Shown here piece by piece: positions 8,248 to 16,873 of a stretch of DNA of 64,000 nt. Every line of letters begins with the position of its first letter. Positions within the stretch are counted from its first letter, which is position 1. The notes below the pieces were generated by a model. That model saw only the letters and a program-made list of their open reading frames with translations. It had not been told where the DNA came from and did not search any database. Origin of the DNA: Flavobacteriales bacterium (GTDB taxonomy: Bacteria > Bacteroidota > Bacteroidia > Flavobacteriales_F > PHOS-HE28); assembly GCA_020635725.1 (NCBI GenBank), contig JACJZF010000001.1, forward strand, positions 579,704-643,703, in the 5' to 3' direction. Made by a program: the position numbers and the translations under genes.

Positions 8248-8331
8248 ATGCCCTCCAGCCCCAACAAGACCCGCGCCACCACCGCCGGCATCGCCGCCTT
8301 TCTTGGCACCTGGGCTCCTTCCTACCTTTGA
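8248..8331 (+). pseudogene. Truncated duplicate of the 5' end of the DUF1801 gene
   Basis: A 27-codon frame starting MPSSPNKTRATTAGIAAF closely matches the N-terminus of the intact DUF1801 protein at 8881 (MPSPNKSRATTASVAAF). The DNA is almost identical over about 45 bp, beginning at the shared run ccagccccaacaag and ending in cgccgcctt. Homology then stops and the frame closes at 8329-8331. The toxin/antitoxin pair lies exactly between this fragment and the intact gene. Confidence 0.7.
8323..8330 (+). promoter_or_regulatory. Candidate -7 element of the antitoxin-toxin operon
   Basis: TACCTTTG matches TAnnTTTG exactly and ends 7 nt before the antitoxin ATG at 8338. It overlaps the stop codon of the upstream gene fragment. 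Confidence 0.55.
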
Positions 8332-8337
8332 TCAGCC

Positions 8338-8553
8338 ATGGAACAGATCGTCCTTCAGCTTAAGAACGCCCGGAAGCGCCGCCTCCTGCTGGAGCTATTG
8401 GGTGAGTTGGACTTCGTGAAAGTGACAAGCGTGATCCGCGATGGTAGAAAGGTTGCCTTCGCTAACGAGTTGATCGAGGCACTGGTTGAGGCGAAGGCCG
8501 ATGAGGGCGAGAAGAAGATGCAACGCGCCCGCGACTTTCTGAAGCATGGCTGA
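8338..8553 (+). CDS. Putative antitoxin of a RelE/ParE-type module
   Basis: 71 aa, acidic and helical in its second half (ANELIEALVEAKADEGEKKM). Its 3' end overlaps the start of a RelE/ParE-like toxin gene by 8 bp, the usual order and coupling of a type II toxin-antitoxin operon. The sequence itself is not a recognised antitoxin family, and no clear DNA-binding motif is visible, so the role is assigned from context. A perfect -7 element lies just upstream. Such antitoxins neutralise the partner toxin by direct binding and often repress the operon. Confidence 0.65.
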   Translation: MEQIVLQLKNARKRRLLLELLGELDFVKVTSVIRDGRKVAFANELIEALVEAKADEGEKKMQRARDFLKHG

Positions 8554-8869
8554 GGTCGTCGTGTCGGCGGTCTTCAAGCGCCGATACAAACTGCTCGCGA
8601 AGAAGTACCGTTCCTTGGAGCAGGATCTGCTCGAACTGATTGCATCGTTGGAAGAGGATCCCGTCCAGGGCACGCCGCTCGGCAAGGATTGCTACGAGAT
8701 CCGCCTGGCCATTCGCTCTAAGGGTGCGGGGAAGTCTGGCGGGGCCAGAGTGATTACGTACGTGCGCATACTGAAAGGCAAGGTCTACCTGCTCACCATC
8801 TACGACAAGTCCGAGCAAGCCAGCTTGAGCCAGAAGGAACTCGAGGAACTATTGAGCGGTTTAACTTGA
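8546..8869 (+). CDS. RelE/ParE-superfamily toxin
   Basis: 107 aa. The RelE/ParE fold pattern is visible: an initial strand and two helices (VVVSAVFKRRYKLLAKKYRSLEQDL split at residue 20), then GTPLGKDCYEIRLAIRSKGAGKSGGARVITYV, and the terminal strand KVYLLTIYDKSEQASL. The basic residues of the beta sheet and the sequence YDKSE near the C-terminus are typical of HigB/RelE-like mRNA interferases. Whether it cleaves mRNA or targets gyrase like ParE is not decidable. The operon sits between two copies of a DUF1801 5' end, consistent with insertion next to that gene. Confidence 0.8.
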   Translation: MAEVVVSAVFKRRYKLLAKKYRSLEQDLLELIASLEEDPVQGTPLGKDCYEIRLAIRSKGAGKSGGARVITYVRILKGKVYLLTIYDKSEQASLSQKELEELLSGLT

Positions 8870-8880
8870 CCCCTTCCACC

Positions 8881-9306
8881 ATGCCCAGCCCCAACAAGTC
8901 CCGCGCCACCACCGCCAGTGTCGCCGCCTTCATCGACAAGCAGCCGAAGGAGGAGGTGCGCGATGATTGCCGCGCGCTGATGGCCTTGATGCGCGAGCTC
9001 ACCGGCGCCGAGCCATACCTGTACGGACCGAGCATCGTGGGATACGGCAGCTACCACTACAGGTATGCGAGCGGCCACGAGGGCGATGCGCCCTTGGCGG
9101 CCTTCAGCCCGCGCAAGCCGGAGCTGGTGATCTACTTCGCCCCGGGCCTCTTCGAGCAGGAGCCGGAGCTGATGGCCAGACTCGGCAAGCACAAAGCGAC
9201 CAAGGGATGCCTGTACGTCAAGCGCCTCGCCGACATCGACCTGAAGGTTCTGAAGCAGATCATCAAGAAGTCGATCGCACTGGTGAGGAAGACCTATCCC
9301 AGCTGA
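8881..9306 (+). CDS. DUF1801 (YdhG-like) protein
   Basis: 141 aa from the ATG at 8881; this start aligns with the duplicated fragment at 8248. The family core is seen as DDCRALMALMRELTGAEPYLYGPSIVGYG followed by AAFSPRKPELVIYFAPG and LGKHKATKGCLYVKRLADID. It is a small cytoplasmic protein of unknown biochemical role, related to the iron-chaperone-like frataxin-fold YdhG group. A TAACTTGA sequence 12 nt upstream may be its own promoter. The N-terminal coding segment exists twice in this region. Confidence 0.85.
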   Translation: MPSPNKSRATTASVAAFIDKQPKEEVRDDCRALMALMRELTGAEPYLYGPSIVGYGSYHYRYASGHEGDAPLAAFSPRKPELVIYFAPGLFEQEPELMARLGKHKATKGCLYVKRLADIDLKVLKQIIKKSIALVRKTYPS

Positions 9307-9432
9307 GGAAGAAGGCGCGTCATTCCCCGTTCAGTGGGAGATCGTCGCCCCAGTCGGTAGACCCCTGCCGCCCCAACTTGAGCACGCATGGAGGCCCGGC
9401 ATGACTTGTGCGGGCCGAGGACCCTTTTCACC

Positions 9433-10164
<732 letters not shown>

Positions 10165-10189
10165 GCCCCCGCCCATACAAGGCCCAACG

Positions 10190-10226
10190 CGGCCTCCTGC
10201 CCATGCCGGTCATGGGCGGGAGGCCG
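10190..10226 (+). terminator. Hairpin terminator after sodA
   Basis: A 16-bp stem with one wobble pairs 10190-10205 (CGGCCTCCTGCCCATG) with 10211-10226 (CATGGGCGGGAGGCCG) around a 5-nt loop. It starts 25 bp after the sodA stop and is followed by a short T-containing segment (tgtcacgttt). Confidence 0.7.
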
Positions 10227-10335
10227 TGTCACGTTTCAGGTGCGGAATGAACTTTGGGGGTCTCGCCGGCTTATCCGGAGCCTTTCCGAACAAGGGAGCG
10301 TTGGATTCTTGCTTCCATGCCAAGGCCCCGGCCCG

Positions 10336-10343
10336 TAAGTTTG
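10336..10343 (+). promoter_or_regulatory. Candidate -7 element of the sdh operon
   Basis: TAAGTTTG matches TAnnTTTG exactly and ends 19 nt before the sdhC ATG. A TTCTTG at about 10307-10311 could serve as the upstream element. Confidence 0.55.
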
Positions 10344-10362
10344 CGGCGCTCAACGCATCAGC

Positions 10363-11037
10363 ATGGCACGATCGGCGCTACTCGGTTCCTCCCTCGCGAA
10401 GAAGTACTGGATGGCCCTCACGGGCCTTTTCCTTGTCGTCTTCCTGATCACCCACTTGGCCGGCAACCTGCAGCTGCTGGACATGAGCCCCGCCGGGCAG
10501 CTCAAGTTCAACGCCTACGCCAAGTTCATGACCACCTTCCCGGTGGTGAAGGCGGTGAGCTACCTGCTCTACTTCAGCATCCTCTTCCACGCCTTCGACG
10601 GCTTTCTGCTGGCGTTCCAGAACCGCAAGGCGCGCCCTGTGCGCTACGTGAAGGAGAACGCCGGCGCCAATCGCACCTGGGCCAGCGGCAACATGGCCCT
10701 GCTCGGCGCGCTGATCCTCTTCTTCCTGGTGGTGCACATGAAGAGCTTCTGGTACGAGATGCACTGGGGCGCGATCGGCACCGATGCGGATGGCAACAAG
10801 GATCTGTACACCGTAGTGGCCGCGGCCTATTCGCAGCTCTGGTACGTGGCGCTGTACGTGTTCATGATGGCTGTGCTCGCCTTGCACCTGTTCCACGGCT
10901 TCCAGAGCGCCTTCCAGAGCCTGGGCCTGAACCATCCGCGCTACACGCCTGTGGTGAAGAATGTGGGCGTTTTCATCGCCGTGGTGGTGCCGGTGCTCTT
11001 CGCGCTGATCCCCGTCTGGATGTTCGTCAATCGCTAA
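10363..11037 (+). CDS. sdhC: Succinate dehydrogenase cytochrome b subunit
   Basis: 224 aa membrane anchor of respiratory complex II. Five hydrophobic helices are visible (about residues 17-37, 62-84, 106-128, 155-178, 200-222). Haem-ligand-type histidines lie in FLITHLAGNLQ, ILFHAFDGF, VVHMKSFWYEMH and LHLFHGFQSAF. This is the single-polypeptide, di-haem, Wolinella-type (type B) anchor common in Bacteroidota, so no separate sdhD is expected. First gene of sdhCAB, with 111 bp to sdhA. Confidence 0.93.
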   Translation: MARSALLGSSLAKKYWMALTGLFLVVFLITHLAGNLQLLDMSPAGQLKFNAYAKFMTTFPVVKAVSYLLYFSILFHAFDGFLLAFQNRKARPVRYVKENAGANRTWASGNMALLGALILFFLVVHMKSFWYEMHWGAIGTDADGNKDLYTVVAAAYSQLWYVALYVFMMAVLALHLFHGFQSAFQSLGLNHPRYTPVVKNVGVFIAVVVPVLFALIPVWMFVNR

Positions 11038-11148
11038 CGCGTTCCTCGCAATGACCCTTGCCGGTTGCAGGTTGAAAGAGGAATGGTCGGATGCTGATGC
11101 CGACCTCTCGAACCGCTCAACCCCTCAACCGCTCAACTTCCGCTGAAC

Positions 11149-13161
11149 ATGGCACTCGACAGCAAGATCCCTCCTGGACCGATCGACAAGAAGTGGACCT
11201 ACCACAAGGGCCACATGCGCATCGTGGCGCCAGCCAACAAGCGCCGCATCGATGTGATCGTGGTGGGCACGGGCCTGGCCGGTGGGGCCGCCGCCGCGTC
11301 ACTCGCGGAGATGGGCTATAATGTGAAGGCCTTCTGCTTCCAGGACAGCGCCCGTCGCGCGCACAGCATCGCGGCGCAAGGCGGCATCAACGCCGCGAAG
11401 AATTACCAGAACGACGGCGACAGCACCTATCGCCTGTTCTATGACACCGTGAAGGGCGGCGACTACCGTGCTCGCGAAGCGAACGTGTATCGCCTGGCGG
11501 AAGTGAGCGCGAACATCATTGACCAGTGCGTGGCGCAAGGCGTGCCCTTCGCTCGCGACTACGGCGGATTGCTCGATAACCGCTCCTTCGGCGGCGTGCA
11601 GGTAAGCCGCACCTTCTATGCGCGTGGACAGACCGGTCAGCAGTTGCTGCTCGGAGCTTACAGTGCATTGATGCGCCAGGTGGGCAAGGGCGCGGTGCAG
11701 ATGTTCGACCGCCACGAGATGCTCGATGTGGTGATCGTGGGCGGCAAGGCGCGCGGCATCATCGCCCGCAACCTGATCACCGGCGAGATCGAGCGCCATG
11801 GCGCGCACGCGGTGCTGCTCTGCACGGGCGGCTACGGCAACGTGTTCTTCCTGAGCACGAACGCCATGGGCAGCAACGTCACCGCCGCATGGAAGGCGCA
11901 CAAGCGCGGGGCCTACTTCGGCAACCCGTGCTACACGCAGATCCACCCGACGTGCATCCCGGTGAGCGGCACGCACCAGAGCAAGCTTACACTGATGTCG
12001 GAGTCGTTGCGGAACGACGGCCGTATCTGGGTGCCGAAGAAGTTGGAGGACGCACAGGCGATCCGTGAAGGCAAGAAGAAGGGTCGCGACATCCCGGAAG
12101 CGGACCGCGACTATTACCTGGAGCGGCGCTACCCGGCCTTCGGTAACCTGGTGCCACGCGACGTGGCCAGCCGTGCCGCCAAGGAGCGATGCGATGCAGG
12201 CTTCGGCGTGAACAAGACCGGCGAGGCCGTGTACCTCGACTTCAGCGCGGCCTTCGAACGTTACGGGAAGCAGCAGGCCAACATCCTGAAGCTGGAGAAC
12301 CCGGGCAAGGAGAAGATCATCGAGTTGGGCAAGGCCATCGTGAGCGAGAAGTACGGCAACCTCTTCGACATGTACGAGAACATCGTCGGTGAGAACCCCT
12401 ACGATAACGCGATGAAGATCTACCCCGCCGTGCACTACACCATGGGCGGCCTGTGGGTCGATTACAACCTGCAGACCACCGTACCAGGCCTCTTCGCACT
12501 GGGCGAAGCGAACTTCAGCGATCACGGCGCGAATCGTCTTGGTGCATCAGCGCTCATGCAAGGCCTGGCCGATGGCTACTTCGTGATCCCGTACACCGTA
12601 GGCGATTACCTCGCTGATGACATCCGCACCGGACCGATCAAGACCAACACGCCGGAATTTGACGCAGCCGAGAAAGAGGTGACCGATCGCATCAACCACT
12701 TCCTGAACAACAAAGGCACCAAGCCGGTGGACGACTTCCATCGTCGTCTGGGCAAGGTGATGTGGGACAAGTGCGGCATGGCGCGCAACGCCCAGGGCTT
12801 ACAGGAGGCGATCCAGGAGATCCGACAGATCCGCGAGGAGTTCTACCGGGATGTGCGTGTTCCGGGCAAAGCGACCGAGTTCAACCAGGAATTGGAGAAG
12901 GCTGGTCGCGTGGCCGATTTCCTGGAACTCGGCGAACTGATGTGCATCGACGCACTGAACCGCAACGAGAGCTGCGGCGGCCATTTCCGCGAGGAGTACC
13001 AGGAGATGGAAGGACCACAGCAGGGCGAAGCGAAGCGCGATGATGCCAATTACGCTTACGTCGCCGCGTGGGAGTGGACAGGTGATGCGGGCAAGGCGAA
13101 CCTGCACAAGGAGCCGCTGACGTTCGAAGAAGTCAAATTGACCCAACGTTCATACAAGTGA
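11149..13161 (+). CDS. sdhA: Succinate dehydrogenase/fumarate reductase flavoprotein subunit
   Basis: 670 aa. Catalyses succinate/fumarate interconversion with covalently bound FAD on the cytoplasmic face of complex II. The dinucleotide fold IVVGTGLAGGAAAASLAEMGY lies at about residues 33-53; the covalent-FAD histidine motif ARRAHSIAAQGGIN follows. Substrate-binding and active-site segments include IHPTCIP and GALFALGEA-type sequence (PGLFALGEANFSDHGANRLGAS split over two strands). Length fits the larger type B enzymes. The C-terminus ends TFEEVKLTQRSYK. Followed after 45 bp by sdhB. Confidence 0.96.
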   Translation: MALDSKIPPGPIDKKWTYHKGHMRIVAPANKRRIDVIVVGTGLAGGAAAASLAEMGYNVKAFCFQDSARRAHSIAAQGGINAAKNYQNDGDSTYRLFYDTVKGGDYRAREANVYRLAEVSANIIDQCVAQGVPFARDYGGLLDNRSFGGVQVSRTFYARGQTGQQLLLGAYSALMRQVGKGAVQMFDRHEMLDVVIVGGKARGIIARNLITGEIERHGAHAVLLCTGGYGNVFFLSTNAMGSNVTAAWKAHKRGAYFGNPCYTQIHPTCIPVSGTHQSKLTLMSESLRNDGRIWVPKKLEDAQAIREGKKKGRDIPEADRDYYLERRYPAFGNLVPRDVASRAAKERCDAGFGVNKTGEAVYLDFSAAFERYGKQQANILKLENPGKEKIIELGKAIVSEKYGNLFDMYENIVGENPYDNAMKIYPAVHYTMGGLWVDYNLQTTVPGLFALGEANFSDHGANRLGASALMQGLADGYFVIPYTVGDYLADDIRTGPIKTNTPEFDAAEKEVTDRINHFLNNKGTKPVDDFHRRLGKVMWDKCGMARNAQGLQEAIQEIRQIREEFYRDVRVPGKATEFNQELEKAGRVADFLELGELMCIDALNRNESCGGHFREEYQEMEGPQQGEAKRDDANYAYVAAWEWTGDAGKANLHKEPLTFEEVKLTQRSYK

Positions 13162-13170
13162 TCCCGTAGC

Positions 13171-13189
13171 GTCGACCCACTGGGTCGAC
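13171..13189 (+). other. Small perfect hairpin between sdhA and sdhB
   Basis: GTCGACCC (13171-13178) pairs with GGGTCGAC (13182-13189) around a 3-nt loop in the 45-bp sdhA-sdhB gap. It has no T-tract, so it more likely tunes mRNA stability or relative expression than ends transcription. Confidence 0.5.
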
Positions 13190-13206
13190 CCACAACAGCA
13201 AGGCAC

Positions 13207-13965
13207 ATGGGCAACATGAAGCTGACATTGAAGGTTTGGCGCCAGAACGGTCCGAACGACAAAGGCAAGATCGTGGACTATCCCGTGAACGATGTGTCCG
13301 AGGACATGTCCTTCCTGGAGATGCTCGACGTGCTGAACGACGAGCTGGTGCGCAAGGGGGAGGAACCCATCGCGTTCGACCACGATTGTCGCGAAGGCAT
13401 CTGCGGCATGTGCAGCCTCTTCATCAACGGCGAAGCGCACGGTCCGGGCCGCGGCATCACCACCTGCCAGCTGCACATGCGCAAGTTCAAGGACGGTGAT
13501 ACGATCCACGTGGAGCCTTGGCGCAGCGCGGCCTTCCCTGTGATCAAGGACCTCGCGACGAACCGCGGTGCATTCGACCGCATTCAAGCGGCTGGCGGCT
13601 TCGTGAGCGTGAACACCAGCGGCAACCTCGTCGATGGTAACGCGCTCCCCATCCCTAAGCCGGATGCCGACAAGGCCTTCGACGCCGCCACCTGCATCGG
13701 CTGCGGAGCGTGCGTGGCCACCTGCCCCAACGGCAGCGCCATGCTCTTTACCGCCGCCAAGGTCTCGCAGCTCTCACTGCTGCCCCAAGGCCAAGTGGAA
13801 CGCAAGCAGCGCGCATTGGCCATGGTGGAGCAGATGGATAAGGAGGGCTTCGGCAACTGCAGCAACACCGGCGCCTGCGAGATCGAATGTCCGAAGGGGA
13901 TCAGCCTGGAGCACATCGCGCGACTGAACCGCGAGTACTTGGCGGCGACGGTGACGAAGGAGTGA
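13207..13965 (+). CDS. sdhB: Succinate dehydrogenase iron-sulfur subunit
   Basis: 252 aa electron-transfer subunit of complex II. The N-terminal plant-type ferredoxin domain carries the [2Fe-2S] cysteines in DHDCREGICGMCSLFING (about residues 58-75) and a later Cys in ITTCQLH. The C-terminal domain carries CIGCGACVATCPNGSA and NCSNTGACEIECPKGIS for the [4Fe-4S] and [3Fe-4S] clusters. Both sets look complete. It is the last gene of the sdhCAB operon. Confidence 0.96.
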   Translation: MGNMKLTLKVWRQNGPNDKGKIVDYPVNDVSEDMSFLEMLDVLNDELVRKGEEPIAFDHDCREGICGMCSLFINGEAHGPGRGITTCQLHMRKFKDGDTIHVEPWRSAAFPVIKDLATNRGAFDRIQAAGGFVSVNTSGNLVDGNALPIPKPDADKAFDAATCIGCGACVATCPNGSAMLFTAAKVSQLSLLPQGQVERKQRALAMVEQMDKEGFGNCSNTGACEIECPKGISLEHIARLNREYLAATVTKE

Positions 13966-14110
13966 CGAAGACAGCCTGAAGCGCCCCCTTGCATCCTTTG
14001 CCCCCATCTTCTTGATGCGGCTAGTGGATTGTGAGGCGGTTGATCGACGCTGGACCCACACGGGTGGCGTGGCTATGTTTCGCGCCAGTTTGCCGATATT
14101 GCAATAGATA

Positions 14111-14950
14111 GTGAGCGCACACACCTTCAAGCACCTGTTCCACCCGACCGACCTGAGCGGCTCGAGCCACACGGCGTTCGTGCATGCCCTCAAACTCGCT
14201 CTGTCCTGGCGTGCATCGCTCACCTTGCTTCATACGGGCCATCGAGAAGAGGGTATGTCGGAAATGCCTCAGGTCCGGCACACCCTGAAGCGTTGGGGTG
14301 TGCTCCAGGATGAAATGGATGAAGCGGAATTCGAGCGACTGGGCTTCGGAATACGGAAGGTGGTGGCGAAGGGAACGGATCCCTTGGAGGCTTGTACGAA
14401 TTATCTGCAGGAGCACCCGACCGATCTTCTGGTCCTCGCCACACATCAGGAGTCGAGCGGTTTCAACCCACTGCGGCGCAAGGTTGCCACTCCCCTTGCC
14501 CGGTCCGTGGGGCAGGCAGCGTTGTTCCTGCCGCATCACTTGCCAGGTTTCGTTGATCCGGGCAGCGGCCAGGTCATACTGGACCGGATCCTCATTCCGG
14601 TGACCAGTGATCCCGATCCCATGGTATCCATACGCGCAGCGAACATGGTGACCGAAGGGCTCGGACTGACAAGTGTTGATTGCACCCTGCTTCACGTTGG
14701 CTCAAAGGCGTCGTTCCCTGATCCTCTGCCTCCGGAGTCCAAGACTTGCCGATGGGAGCATGTGCACCGGCAGGGAGATATCGTTGACACCATCGTAGCT
14801 GTACATGACGAGATCAGCGCTGACCTGGTCATCATGGCCAGTGAAGGCCACGACGGATTCCTTGATGTGCTGCGGGGCAGTACCACGGAGCGTGTGCTCG
14901 AGAAGATCAAATGTCCGTTGCTCGCCATTAGAGCTAGACCGCATCCCTGA
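14111..14950 (+). CDS. Tandem-domain universal stress protein
   Basis: 279 aa with a GTG start. Two UspA folds are present. The first runs from KHLFHPTDLSGSSHTAFVHA to about residue 145, with strand LTLLHTG and TDLLVLATHQESS. The second begins at RILIPVTSDPDPMVSI (about 160) and ends LEKIKCPLLAIRARP. The G-x2-G-x9-GS nucleotide-binding signature is only partly recognisable (second domain: ASEGHDGFLDVLRGSTTERVL). Role is general stress adaptation; ligand unknown. It is followed after 13 bp by the aminotransferase gene. Confidence 0.85.
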   Translation: MSAHTFKHLFHPTDLSGSSHTAFVHALKLALSWRASLTLLHTGHREEGMSEMPQVRHTLKRWGVLQDEMDEAEFERLGFGIRKVVAKGTDPLEACTNYLQEHPTDLLVLATHQESSGFNPLRRKVATPLARSVGQAALFLPHHLPGFVDPGSGQVILDRILIPVTSDPDPMVSIRAANMVTEGLGLTSVDCTLLHVGSKASFPDPLPPESKTCRWEHVHRQGDIVDTIVAVHDEISADLVIMASEGHDGFLDVLRGSTTERVLEKIKCPLLAIRARPHP

Positions 14951-14963
14951 AGTACGCGCGCGA

Positions 14964-16106
14964 ATGGCGCTCACAAGTAAACTCCCCCACGTCGGCACCA
15001 CCATCTTCACGGTGATGAGCAAGCTCGCCTCCGAGTGTGGTGCCATCAATCTCAGTCAAGGCTTCCCGGATTTCCCGGTTGATGAGAAGTTGATCGCGCT
15101 GGTGGACAAGGCCATGCGCGCAGGGCACAACCAGTACGCGCCCATGCCCGGTCTGCCCGCGCTTCGCGAAGCGATCACCGCCAAGGTGCAGCGGCTCTAT
15201 GGCTTCCAATACGACACCGATGCCGAGGTGACCGTGACCGCTGGTGGCACGCAAGCCATCTTCACTGCCATTGGCGCGGTGGTGCATCCGGGTGATGAGG
15301 TGATCATCGTCGATCCCGCCTACGATTGCTATTCACCCACGGTGGAGCTCTTCGGTGGCAAGCCTCTGCATGTGCGCTTGGGCGATGACATGAAGTTCGA
15401 TGCCGATGCGGTACAAGCGGCGATCACCCCGCGCACGCGCATGCTGATGATCAACACGCCGCATAACCCGGCGGGGACGATCCTGCGTGATGCCGATATG
15501 AAGCGCATCGCCGATATGCTGCGTGGCACGGACATCCTACTCCTGAGCGATGAGGTGTACGAGCATCTGGTCTTCGACGGTGAGCCGCATGCTTCCGCGA
15601 TCAATTACCCGGAGCTGCGCGAACGGGCCTTCGTGATCTTCAGCTTCGGCAAGGTCTTTCACGCAACGGGCTGGAAGATGGGCTATGCGCTCGCACCGAA
15701 GCAGCTGATGGCCGAGTTCCGGAAGGTGCACCAGTTCAACGTCTTCAGTGTGAACACGCCGATGCAGGTCGCCCTCGCCGAATACATGCGGGATCCGGCC
15801 AACTACCTGAAGGTGCCGGCATTCTATCAGGCCAAGCGCGATCGCTTCGCGGCAGGCATGAAGAAATCGCGATTCAAGTTGCTGCCCTGCGAGGGCTCCT
15901 ATTTTCAGACCGCGGACTACAGTGCCATCAGCGACGAGAACGACCTGGACTTCGCGCAACGCGTGACGCGGGAGTTCGGCGTAGCGACCATCCCACTCTC
16001 ACCCTTCTACAAGGAGCCGCCGAGTGGTCAACACTTGCTGCGCTTCTGCTTCGCCAAGCAGGACGCTACCTTGGATGCCGCGATCGAGAAACTATGCCGG
16101 ATCTGA
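14964..16106 (+). CDS. Class I/II PLP aminotransferase (methionine/glutamine type)
   Basis: 380 aa from the ATG at 14964, giving the standard fold-type I length; the frame is open upstream but overlaps the previous gene. PLP-dependent. The N-terminal signature INLSQGFPDFPVDEKLI and the pyridoxal-lysine region VIFSFGKVFHATGWKMGYA (Lys in SFGKVFH) are clear; NTPHNPAGTIL is the cofactor-phosphate region. Its closest recognisable family is YbdL/kynurenine-glutamine transaminase K. Overlap by 13 bp with an omega-amidase gene strongly supports glutamine/methionine transaminase function, because the pair forms the glutamine transaminase-omega-amidase pathway. Confidence 0.9.
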   Translation: MALTSKLPHVGTTIFTVMSKLASECGAINLSQGFPDFPVDEKLIALVDKAMRAGHNQYAPMPGLPALREAITAKVQRLYGFQYDTDAEVTVTAGGTQAIFTAIGAVVHPGDEVIIVDPAYDCYSPTVELFGGKPLHVRLGDDMKFDADAVQAAITPRTRMLMINTPHNPAGTILRDADMKRIADMLRGTDILLLSDEVYEHLVFDGEPHASAINYPELRERAFVIFSFGKVFHATGWKMGYALAPKQLMAEFRKVHQFNVFSVNTPMQVALAEYMRDPANYLKVPAFYQAKRDRFAAGMKKSRFKLLPCEGSYFQTADYSAISDENDLDFAQRVTREFGVATIPLSPFYKEPPSGQHLLRFCFAKQDATLDAAIEKLCRI

Positions 16107-16873
16107 GAGCGACCCTTGTCCAGAGCATGCTCCATTGGGAGGATGCCGATGCGAACCGTGCGATGTTCGGAGACATGCTCTCCAGCTTGAAAGGCACGAC
16201 CGACCTCATCGTCCTGCCCGAGATGTTCACCACTGGATTCAGCATGCGCAGCAGCGAGCTGGCCGAGGAAATGAACGGTGCCACGGTCGCATGGATGAAG
16301 GAGCAGGCGCGGGTATTGGATGCTGCGCTCTACGGCAGTGTGATCATCACCGAAGATGGAAGGTGTTTCAACCGCGGACTCTTCGTGAAGCCGGATGGCG
16401 CTGTTACCGTTTACGACAAGCGGCACCTCTTCCGCTTCGCGAACGAGACCGACCACTACAGCGCTGGCCGCGAACGGGTGGTGGTGGAGTGGCGGGGCTG
16501 GCGGATGCTTTTGCAGATCTGTTTCGACCTGCGCTTCCCTGTCTTCGCGCGCAACCGCGGCGATTACGATGCGATCCTCTACGTGGCGAATTGGCCGGAG
16601 GCTCGGCGCTTCCCGTGGAGTCAGCTGCTCGTCGCGCGGGCGATCGAGAACCAATGCTATGTGGCTGGCGTGAACCGCGTGGGCATGGACGGCAAGGGCA
16701 TCCATTACAGCGGGGACAGTGCGGTGATCGACCCGCGTGGAGCGACGATCGCGAGCGTTGAAGCCGCCCACGAGGGCATGGCCACGGTCGGCCTGGAATG
16801 GGATGCGCTGGAGGACTTCCGGGCGAAGTTCCCGGTGGCGATGGAAGCCGATGACTTCGAGCTGAGGAGCTAG
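16094..16873 (+). CDS. Nitrilase-family omega-amidase
   Basis: 259 aa. The catalytic triad of the nitrilase superfamily is visible: Glu in LIVLPEMFTTGF, Lys in VYDKRHLFRF, and Cys in LLQICFDLRFPVF. The length and the sequence YVANWPEARRFPWSQLLVARA match YafV/NIT2-type omega-amidases, which hydrolyse alpha-ketoglutaramate or alpha-ketosuccinamate. The start lies inside the end of the aminotransferase gene (13-bp overlap), so the two proteins are made together. The gene converges with the giant adhesin gene and the stop codons overlap. Confidence 0.9.
   Translation: MPDLRATLVQSMLHWEDADANRAMFGDMLSSLKGTTDLIVLPEMFTTGFSMRSSELAEEMNGATVAWMKEQARVLDAALYGSVIITEDGRCFNRGLFVKPDGAVTVYDKRHLFRFANETDHYSAGRERVVVEWRGWRMLLQICFDLRFPVFARNRGDYDAILYVANWPEARRFPWSQLLVARAIENQCYVAGVNRVGMDGKGIHYSGDSAVIDPRGATIASVEAAHEGMATVGLEWDALEDFRAKFPVAMEADDFELRS

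Noticed and set aside
14805..14963. Upstream extension of the aminotransferase frame
   Set aside because: It overlaps the universal stress protein gene and adds residues unlike the family; the ATG at 14964 gives the normal N-terminus.
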